Shown: positions 6,883-11,416 of the stretch, piece by piece
Layout of the letters: each line of letters opens with the position of its first letter
Position numbering within the stretch: position 1 is the stretch's first letter
Assembly (NCBI GenBank): GCA_043801115.1
Contig: JAZDMJ010000010.1
Span: 1-11,416, forward strand
DNA from: CAZHUN01 sp043801115
Lineage (GTDB): Archaea > Iainarchaeota > Iainarchaeia > Iainarchaeales > UBA10191
Reading direction: 5' to 3'
Length of the DNA stretch: 11,416 nucleotides
The notes under the pieces: generated by a model
Database searches by the model: none
Seen by the model: only the letters and a program-made list of their open reading frames with translations
Told to the model about the DNA's origin: nothing
Program-made: the position numbers and the translations under genes

Positions 6883-8016
6883 ATGGACGTTGAAAAACGA
6901 ATCGAACTGATTTGCCGCAACACGGAAGAAGTGATGACGGTTGACGACTTGCGCTCTTTTTTGGAAAACGGAATTCCGTTGAAACACTATATTGGTTTCG
7001 AGATTTCGGGAAAAATCCACTTGGGCAGCGGAACGCAGTCCATGAGCAAAGTAAAAGACTTCATGGACGCGGGCGCGCAGTGCAGCATTTTCCTCGCCGA
7101 CTGGCACACGTGGATTAACGACAAATTGGGTGGGGACATGGACACCATCCAGCGCGTCGCGGTTGGATATTTCAAGGAAGGAATGAAAGCATCGCTCGAA
7201 TGCGTTGGGGGAGATTCCGAAAAACTGAAATTTGTTTTAGGAAGCGAACTCTATCACAACAACGACGAGTACTGGCAAACCATGATTGACGTTTCCAAAA
7301 ACACGTCGCTCGCGCGCATGCAGCGCAGCATTACGATTATGGGAAGAAAGGAGGGAGAAAACGTCGACTTTGCCAAGCTGATTTATCCTCCCATGCAAGT
7401 GGCGGACATTTTTGCTCAAGGGATTACGCTCGCGCATGCTGGATTGGACCAGAGAAAAGCGCAAGTCATCGCGCGCGACGTGGCGGAGAAATTGAAAGTC
7501 AAGTCCTTGAAGGACAAGAAGGGAAACAAAATAAAGCCGATTGCGATTCACCATCACTTGCTGTTGGGATTGCAAAAGCCGCCGATGTGGCCCGTTCCCA
7601 AAGAACAATTGCAGGAATTGTGGAGTTCGATGAAAATGAGCAAAAGCATTCCTTCGAGCGCGGTATTCATTCACGACTCTCCCGAAGAAATCCGTTCGAA
7701 ATTGAACAAAGCATTCTGTCCGGAGAAGGAAACGGAATTCAATCCCGTGCTCGACTGGACGAAAAATTTGCTGTTCCGTTCGGAGAACTCTTCTCTCCAC
7801 ATTGAGCGCCCCGCCAAGTTCGGCGGAAATATTGATTATGCAAGTTACTCGGAGCTCGAGTCCGGCTTTGCGCAGGGCAAACTGCATCCAATGGATTTGA
7901 AGAATGCAGTCGCAGACGGATTCGTACAATTTTTGAAGCCCGCGCGCGACCACTTTGAAAAGCCGAAGAACAAAAAAATGCTCGAAGAACTGAATTCGCT
8001 CATGATTACGAGATGA
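6883..8016 (+). CDS. tyrS: Tyrosyl-tRNA synthetase, archaeal/eukaryotic type
   Basis: This 377-residue class I synthetase charges tRNA-Tyr. The Rossmann signature is KIHLGSG (44-50), with the second HIGH histidine replaced by serine. Tyrosine-pocket residues fit the archaeal enzyme: Y36 in HYIGFE, then IYPPMQVADIF with Y168, Q172 and D175. KMSKS is intact at 251-255 and is followed by SAVFIHDSPEEIRSKLNKAF, a hallmark of archaeal TyrRS. The C-terminal anticodon-binding part contains FGG and LHPMDLKNAVAD. It is longer than the roughly 306-residue Methanocaldococcus enzyme, mainly through an insertion before KMSKS (about 203-250), as I recall for some other archaeal TyrRS. It has no C-terminal EMAPII domain, but one is encoded as a separate gene four bases downstream. 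Confidence 0.97.
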   Translation: MDVEKRIELICRNTEEVMTVDDLRSFLENGIPLKHYIGFEISGKIHLGSGTQSMSKVKDFMDAGAQCSIFLADWHTWINDKLGGDMDTIQRVAVGYFKEGMKASLECVGGDSEKLKFVLGSELYHNNDEYWQTMIDVSKNTSLARMQRSITIMGRKEGENVDFAKLIYPPMQVADIFAQGITLAHAGLDQRKAQVIARDVAEKLKVKSLKDKKGNKIKPIAIHHHLLLGLQKPPMWPVPKEQLQELWSSMKMSKSIPSSAVFIHDSPEEIRSKLNKAFCPEKETEFNPVLDWTKNLLFRSENSSLHIERPAKFGGNIDYASYSELESGFAQGKLHPMDLKNAVADGFVQFLKPARDHFEKPKNKKMLEELNSLMITR

Positions 8017-8020
8017 AAAA

Positions 8021-8341
8021 ATGCTTTCCTTTGCCGATTTTGCGAAAATGGAATTGAAAGTAGCCACCATTGAAAGTGCGGAAGATGTTCCGGGAAAAGA
8101 CAAACTGTACAAGTTGTCCATTTCGCTCGGCGAAGAAAAGAGAATTCTCGTTGCGGGAATCAAGCAGCAGTATTCCAAGGAAGCGCTCGTCGGAAGGCAG
8201 ATTATTATTGTGGCAAACCTGGAGCCGCGCAAGTTAGCGGGAATTGAAAGCCAGGGAATGTTGCTCGCGGCCGACATTGACGGAAAGCCCGTGCTGTTAA
8301 AGCCCGATGTCGAAGTTCCGGACGGAAGTGTTGTACGATGA
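8021..8341 (+). CDS. Stand-alone tRNA-binding domain protein (EMAPII/Trbp111/MetRS-beta type)
   Basis: This 106-residue protein is a single OB-fold tRNA-binding domain. SFADFAKMELKVATIESAED, then KLYKLSISLGEEKRILVAGI, VGRQIIIVANLEPRKLAGIES and QGMLLAA follow the family pattern. Such domains bind the outer corner of tRNA and help synthetases. In some archaea a similar protein is a separate subunit or relative of the MetRS C-terminus, and in animals the EMAPII domain is fused to TyrRS. Here it starts four bases after tyrS, with no Shine-Dalgarno site, so it is probably translated from the tyrS mRNA by coupling. Its stop overlaps the next start by ATGA. Whether it serves TyrRS, MetRS or tRNA in general is open. 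Confidence 0.92.
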   Translation: MLSFADFAKMELKVATIESAEDVPGKDKLYKLSISLGEEKRILVAGIKQQYSKEALVGRQIIIVANLEPRKLAGIESQGMLLAADIDGKPVLLKPDVEVPDGSVVR

Positions 8342-8829
8342 AACAATTGTTTGGAGTACTGGCGCGCATTGCGCGCGACCGTCCTCCCAAAAAAATTGCA
8401 TGGGCGATTACGGGCAGTGCGGGGCTTTTTTTGGAAAAAATCCGCCTTCAAAAAATTCCAAAAGACGTTGACATTGTCACTACTTTCGAAGGCCAGCGCT
8501 ATTTTGTCGAAAAATGGCGAAAGTTCCAGCAGGGATTTATTTCGAACGAGTACAAGAACGGCATTCACTCCAAGCACGCGCGCTTTGTCTTGGAAGGCGT
8601 GGAAGTGAAAGTGATTGGAGAGTACAAAACGGGAAAAAACGCGTGCCTGCCCGCGATTCTGGCGGGAAAAGTCGACCGGCGGAACCGTTTCGGCCTTCCG
8701 TGCCTTTCTCCTGAAGAAATGCAGAAAATGTATTCCCGACTGGGGCGCAACAAGCCCGAGTTGGACAGGTTTTTGCGCGAGCGGAGCGTGCCTCCGCATG
8801 AAAAGTTAGGCACTACAAGCAAGAGTTAG
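8338..8829 (+). CDS. Small nucleotidyltransferase-fold protein
   Basis: This 163-residue protein has the polymerase-beta-like nucleotidyltransferase core. The helix-loop motif is ITGSAGLFLEKI (G26, S27). The metal-binding pair is PKDVDIV (D43, D45). A third acidic position probably lies in GVEVKVIGE (E89 or E94). The C-terminal part (LSPEEMQKMYSRLGRNKPELDRF) is helical and charged. Such proteins transfer AMP or other nucleotides to proteins, RNA or small molecules, or serve as toxin/antitoxin parts (MNT, AbiEii-like). No HEPN partner lies next to it. The start overlaps the tRNA-binding-domain gene by four bases, so it is the third gene of the tyrS operon. The last residues lie in a short tandem DNA repeat, which may mean the true end has shifted. 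The substrate is unknown. Confidence 0.75.
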   Translation: MKQLFGVLARIARDRPPKKIAWAITGSAGLFLEKIRLQKIPKDVDIVTTFEGQRYFVEKWRKFQQGFISNEYKNGIHSKHARFVLEGVEVKVIGEYKTGKNACLPAILAGKVDRRNRFGLPCLSPEEMQKMYSRLGRNKPELDRFLRERSVPPHEKLGTTSKS

Positions 8830-8836
8830 GCGCTAC
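8804..8836 (+). repeat. Two copies of a 13-bp direct repeat at a 20-bp period
   Basis: The sequence agttaggcactac (8804-8816) recurs as agttaggcgctac (8824-8836), 12 of 13 bases identical. The first copy encodes the C-terminal residues of the nucleotidyltransferase and the second contains its stop codon. It may be a tandem duplication that moved the stop. A T5 run follows at 8838-8842. Confidence 0.6.
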
Positions 8837-8837
8837 G

Positions 8838-8842
8838 TTTTT
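8838..8842 (+). terminator. Short oligo-T run after the tyrS operon
   Basis: Five T residues lie about ten bases after the nucleotidyltransferase stop and could end the tyrS operon transcript. The run is short and there is no supporting stem. Confidence 0.2.
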
Positions 8843-8931
8843 GGAAGAAACTGCGCTCCGCAAAAATTCCGGTTTTGACGATTGTCGAAGTTTTGAAAGG
8901 ATTGAAATGGCTTTGCTTTTTGTGGCTAGGT

Positions 8932-9201
8932 ATGGATTGGGGGAGAATCATTTTCACCCGGCACGCCTCCGAGCGGGCGGATGAGCGGGAGTTCGACCGA
9001 TGGCTCATTCGAGAAGCGCTGGAAAACGGTTTCCATTGTCCTTCGGAAAGAAATCCTTCGTGCCGGCTATGTGTTTATAAGGTTCGAGAACAGTATTATA
9101 CAATTGTTTACGCGCTCGAAAAGGGAAAAACCATTCTCGTTACAATAGAACGGTCGAGCCCGAAAGAGATTAAAAAAGCGGAAAAAAGGTGGGACAAGTG
9201 A
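8932..9201 (+). CDS. DUF4258/RelE-superfamily-like toxin candidate
   Basis: This 89-residue protein begins IIFTRHASERADERE, the N-terminal hallmark of DUF4258-type proteins, followed by an LIREALENG helix. Later strands YKVREQYYTIVYALE and KTILVTIE fit the small RelE/BrnT-like RNase fold. Family members are usually toxins or uncharacterised partners of small antitoxins. Three cysteines C36, C44 and C47 sit in the loop after the helix, which is unusual for the family and could be a metal site. I chose the ATG at 8932; a TTG at 8875 would add a hydrophobic stretch that the fold does not need. I see no clear TATA box or Shine-Dalgarno site. It overlaps the YgiT-type gene by GTGA, so the pair is probably co-translated. 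The toxin role is inferred. Confidence 0.72.
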   Translation: MDWGRIIFTRHASERADEREFDRWLIREALENGFHCPSERNPSCRLCVYKVREQYYTIVYALEKGKTILVTIERSSPKEIKKAEKRWDK

Positions 9202-9419
9202 AGTGCTATCTGTGCAAGAAAGGGAATTTGGTCAAGGCCAGAACTTCCTTAAAACTGTTTCACGGAAAAGTCGTCGTCGACGGCGTTCCATGCGAAAAAT
9301 GCGCGTTTTGTGGAGAAGAGTTCATTTCCGAAGAAGCGCACGACCAGGCATTTGCCAAAGTCCAGCACGCGAAAAAACTCCTCGAACGCGAGCGCGCAAT
9401 CAAAAGCGTGAGCGTATAG
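9198..9419 (+). CDS. YgiT-type zinc-finger protein (antitoxin-like)
   Basis: This 73-residue protein matches the YgiT/MqsA N-terminal zinc-finger family. CYLC opens the finger, the strand KLFHGKVVVDGVPCEKC follows, and CAFCGEEFISEEAHDQ closes it. The zinc ligands are the two CxxC pairs; an extra cysteine lies just before the second pair. MqsA carries a helix-turn-helix domain after this finger; here only a short charged helix (AKKLLERERAI) follows, so no DNA-binding domain is visible. I prefer the GTG at 9198, which shares GTGA with the upstream stop and has GGTGGG a few bases before it; a GTG at 9189 is possible. Its position behind the DUF4258 gene matches the toxin-first order of MqsRA. 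It is probably the antitoxin, by inference. Confidence 0.78.
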   Translation: MKCYLCKKGNLVKARTSLKLFHGKVVVDGVPCEKCAFCGEEFISEEAHDQAFAKVQHAKKLLERERAIKSVSV

Positions 9420-9425
9420 CGGCGC

Positions 9426-9436
9426 TTTTGACAAAA
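9426..9436. terminator. Symmetric T4/A4 element between convergent genes
   Basis: The sequence ttttgacaaaa is a perfect small palindrome around one base, in the 29-bp gap between the convergent YgiT-type and TraB-family genes. It presents four T residues on either strand. It is too short to be called a real terminator with confidence. Confidence 0.2.
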
Positions 9437-9448
9437 CCCGTGCTCCGC

Positions 9449-10612
9449 TTAGAAAATTAACTGCGCGATGTACGGGAAAGCAATAACCACCCCAACCATG
9501 GCCCCGACGTTCGTCAGCGCGGCCACGAGCAGAATGTGCGTTACGTTGTTTTGCGAAAAATCATTCAAGCTCTGCAATCGCGAGAGCGCTTCAAAGTCTT
9601 TCACTTTTGGGGTTCGCACTCTCGCTTCGACGAGTCCCGAAATCCATCCCGAAGCGAGCGCGGGGTGCAAGGTTGCGATGGGAGCGCCCAGAAACGCGGC
9701 CGCGATGGCAGTCCAATGCGCTCTCGCCACCAATGCTCCGATTGCACTGCACGCGCCCGTAATCAAAATCCACATTCCAATCGCTTCGAGCCCCGTTTCC
9801 CACCCTTTTCCGTAAAACGCGAACGCGAGCAATGCAAAGAACAGGACTGGAATCGCATACGCGATGTACTTCCACCAGCTTCTCTTTTTGGGAACTTGCA
9901 ACAATGCATTTTCGTCGATTTTTTTACCTTTCCCAATCTCTTTCAATTTTTCTTTCAACCCCAATACGTGCCCCGCTCCCACTACGGCGACGATTTTCTT
10001 TCCCGGCGCTCTCGCAATGCGCGAGGCGATGAACTCGTCCCGCTCGTCCACCATTCCTTTCTTGATGCCGGGCGCTTTTTCGCCTAGTTCTTTCAATACA
10101 TTGTTCAAAACGTCCGCTTTTTTCAGTTCTTCAATGCGTTCTTTCGTCAGTTCTTCCTTTTCGCTGAATACTCCCAGAATCAGACTGCCCGCGAGTTTCA
10201 ATTTTTCGACCAGACTCATCGCGTCCAGCGAGCGCTTGAAGGAAATATTGACGGGGCGGTCCAACAGTGCAATGGGAATTCCCTGCTTCGCGCTGACTTC
10301 GAGCGCTTCCCTCATTTCCGCTCCGGGTTTGATGCCGAACTTTTCCCCCAATTGCCTTTGCAGAGAGGCGAGGAACAAGTTCAACAGAAAAAGGTAAGTT
10401 TGCCCGCTCTGGACTAGTTGCATGACGTTCAATTCCCTCCACGCTTCTCCCATTTGCAGTTGTTTCAAGCGCTGTTCGTCCAGTTCGACTCCGACAATGT
10501 CCGGCTTTTCCGTTTCAATGGTTTTGCGGACTTCTTCGACGCTGTTTTGCGAAATGTGCGCCGTTCCAACGAGAATAATTTCCTTGTCTCCCAACCGAAT
10601 TCGTTCAATCAT
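9449..10612 (-). CDS. TraB/PrgY-family integral membrane protein
   Basis: This 387-residue protein has the TraB (TIKI/EreA-related) domain followed by a membrane region. The conserved motifs are LVGTAHIS (14-21, H19), VGVELDEQR (E43, R48), MVDERD (E190, R191) and VVGAGHV (210-216, H215). The set suggests a metal-dependent hydrolase or protease fold. About four membrane helices follow (near 249-267, 277-296, 300-318 and 359-381), with an LHPALASGW segment between them. In enterococci TraB/PrgY reduces peptide pheromone activity; the role of the archaeal form is unknown. I chose the ATG at 10612 because the TATA box at 10636-10648 lies 30 bp upstream. A longer frame from 10666 would contain that box and adds non-conserved residues. 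It is divergent from the surface protein gene at 10723. Confidence 0.9.
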   Translation of the reverse strand: MIERIRLGDKEIILVGTAHISQNSVEEVRKTIETEKPDIVGVELDEQRLKQLQMGEAWRELNVMQLVQSGQTYLFLLNLFLASLQRQLGEKFGIKPGAEMREALEVSAKQGIPIALLDRPVNISFKRSLDAMSLVEKLKLAGSLILGVFSEKEELTKERIEELKKADVLNNVLKELGEKAPGIKKGMVDERDEFIASRIARAPGKKIVAVVGAGHVLGLKEKLKEIGKGKKIDENALLQVPKKRSWWKYIAYAIPVLFFALLAFAFYGKGWETGLEAIGMWILITGACSAIGALVARAHWTAIAAAFLGAPIATLHPALASGWISGLVEARVRTPKVKDFEALSRLQSLNDFSQNNVTHILLVAALTNVGAMVGVVIAFPYIAQLIF

Positions 10613-10635
10613 TGCAATGCTCGAAGCCCGAAGAC

Positions 10636-10648
10636 TATATATAATATA
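10636..10648 (-). promoter_or_regulatory. TATA box of the TraB-family gene
   Basis: A 13-base run of only A and T (tatatataatata on the plus strand) is centred 30 bp upstream of the minus-strand ATG at 10612. This is the strongest TATA-like element in the window. The spacing predicts a leader of only a few bases. Confidence 0.65.
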
Positions 10649-10675
10649 GGCCGCGGTGCAACTCATTCTCTTTGG

Positions 10676-10684
10676 TTAATAAAA
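10676..10684 (+). promoter_or_regulatory. TATA-like box of the right-end surface protein gene
   Basis: The sequence ttaataaaa centres about 43 bp before the ATG at 10723, giving a predicted leader of about 17 bases. A GAGG (10707-10710) in that leader could act as a Shine-Dalgarno site. Confidence 0.4.
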
Positions 10685-10722
10685 CTTTTGCACGAAGTTG
10701 GGTATAGAGGGTTGTGGAAGAC

Positions 10723-11416
10723 ATGCGTTTTGTTTTGCTTGCAATTGCCATTTTGGCCGTTTCCGGAATGGTTTTGGCAGACTCTGGAAGGAGCGCGGAT
10801 GTAAACATTTTTCCTTCCCAGTCCGCGGACAACATTCTCGTCCCGTTCACGCTTCACGTGGCCTACGTGGGCACGCCGGGCGGTTCGAACTTGAAAGACT
10901 TTTTGTTCTCAATTGCCGACGTCAATTCCGGCATCGTCAAATATATTGTGGATGAGAACAGCATTTCAGAACCTTCGGGCTGGAGCCATTTCTTGTCCTA
11001 TGATGCGAACCACCGCATTTCGCAAATCGAGTGGAAGGCCGAGCACGGAAATCCCGGACTGGCAGTGGGCGAAGACGTCGACTTTAACTATACGGCATTG
11101 ACGCCTTCCGCGGGAACGAGCGTGCAGTGGAGCTGGCGCATGAGATTGCAGGACAATAGCGGCAGTTCGTCTTTCGTGTGGAACGGAACTTCGACGACGG
11201 GCCCGCAGTTTCCCAAACTGGCCGAAGTTTCCAGCACGGTTTCTCCCAATTCTGTTCAACGCGGTTCAGACGCTTCCTTTTCCATTGGCGTGCAAAACAT
11301 TGGAGGCGCCTCGGTTTTACTCGGCACTGGTTCGACGCTTTCCTTTTCAGACGACGCAAACCACTCGTATGCGGCCAATCTTTCCGCTCCCGTTTTCGTT
11401 CTTGCGGGGGGCGGAA
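10723..11416 (+). CDS. Secreted surface protein, N-terminal part (3' end outside window)
   Basis: The frame is open from the ATG at 10723 to the window end (231 codons). Residues 1-19 form a clear signal peptide (RFVLLAIAILAVSGMVLA, then D20). The mature part is beta-rich with several sequons (N122, N154, N213, N219), pointing to an exported glycoprotein. Residues about 25-160 form one domain without a family I recognise. From about 164 a new module begins (SSTVSPNSVQRGSDASFSIG, then VQNIGGASV), which reads like a CARDB/NEW3-type Ig-like repeat. An in-frame GTG at 10714 is a possible alternative start, but the ATG gives a better signal peptide. It is divergent from the TraB-family gene and separated from it by 110 bp. 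Function is unknown; attachment at the cell surface is inference. Confidence 0.8.
   Translation, partial: MRFVLLAIAILAVSGMVLADSGRSADVNIFPSQSADNILVPFTLHVAYVGTPGGSNLKDFLFSIADVNSGIVKYIVDENSISEPSGWSHFLSYDANHRISQIEWKAEHGNPGLAVGEDVDFNYTALTPSAGTSVQWSWRMRLQDNSGSSSFVWNGTSTTGPQFPKLAEVSSTVSPNSVQRGSDASFSIGVQNIGGASVLLGTGSTLSFSDDANHSYAANLSAPVFVLAGGG

Noticed and set aside
5911..7107. 398-codon open frame on the minus strand
   Set aside because: It lies antisense to the PHP gene and the tyrS start, where all family motifs are on the plus strand.
8781..8797. Perfect six-base-pair hairpin (gcggag / ctccgc) near the end of the nucleotidyltransferase gene
   Set aside because: It lies inside the coding sequence without a following T-run and could arise by chance, so it is not called a terminator or regulatory element.
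7237..8799. 520-codon open frame on the minus strand
   Set aside because: It is codon-aligned antisense to tyrS and the nucleotidyltransferase gene, has a Phe/Arg/Asn-rich low-quality composition and no domain, and is explained by avoidance of TTA, CTA and TCA in the sense genes.
10613..10666. Longer start of the TraB-family protein
   Set aside because: It would place the strongest TATA box inside the coding sequence and adds residues outside the conserved domain.

Overview
The window looks like a stretch of an archaeal chromosome. The tyrosyl-tRNA synthetase is of the archaeal/eukaryotic type. Several genes have an A/T-rich TATA-like box 25-30 bp upstream of the ATG, which is the geometry of leaderless archaeal transcripts. 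Genes inside operons instead use Shine-Dalgarno-like sites or 4-base ATGA/GTGA overlaps. Two putative surface proteins are rich in N-x-S/T sequons, and there is a TraB-family membrane protein of the kind common in archaea. The compact layout (almost no gap above 100 bp, many overlaps) and the many small proteins would fit a small-genome lineage such as a DPANN archaeon. That placement is inference, and I cannot name a genus.

Left part, minus strand (1-3355): a two-gene surface operon. A 198-residue protein with a signal peptide and one C-terminal membrane anchor overlaps by 4 bases the start of a very large secreted beta-sandwich protein. At least 920 residues of the large protein are present and its end lies outside the window. 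It has an N-terminal fibronectin-III-like domain, a Thr-rich linker, two tandem repeats with identically spaced cysteines, and later Ig/NEW3-like modules.

Middle (3383-7000): a YbaK-type aminoacyl-tRNA deacylase and a SufS cysteine desulfurase converge with a 17-bp overlap. Divergent from sufS is a HicA toxin followed by two consecutive HicB-like proteins, then a 57-residue cysteine-containing unknown with a strong ribosome binding site, then a PHP-family phosphoesterase.

Translation operon (6883-8829): tyrS, a stand-alone EMAPII/Trbp111-type tRNA-binding domain (4-base gap), and a small nucleotidyltransferase (4-base overlap). This is followed by a second toxin-antitoxin-like pair, a DUF4258/RelE-like protein and a YgiT-type zinc-finger protein overlapping by GTGA.

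Right part (9449-11416): a convergent TraB-family membrane protein, then, divergent from it, the start of another secreted sequon-containing protein that runs off the window.

The main themes are tRNA charging and quality control (TyrRS, tRNA-binding domain, YbaK editing domain), two small toxin-antitoxin-like loci set between housekeeping genes, and cell-surface glycoproteins at both ends. I saw no tRNA, rRNA, CRISPR array or insertion sequence. No stretch above 300 bases lacks a gene.
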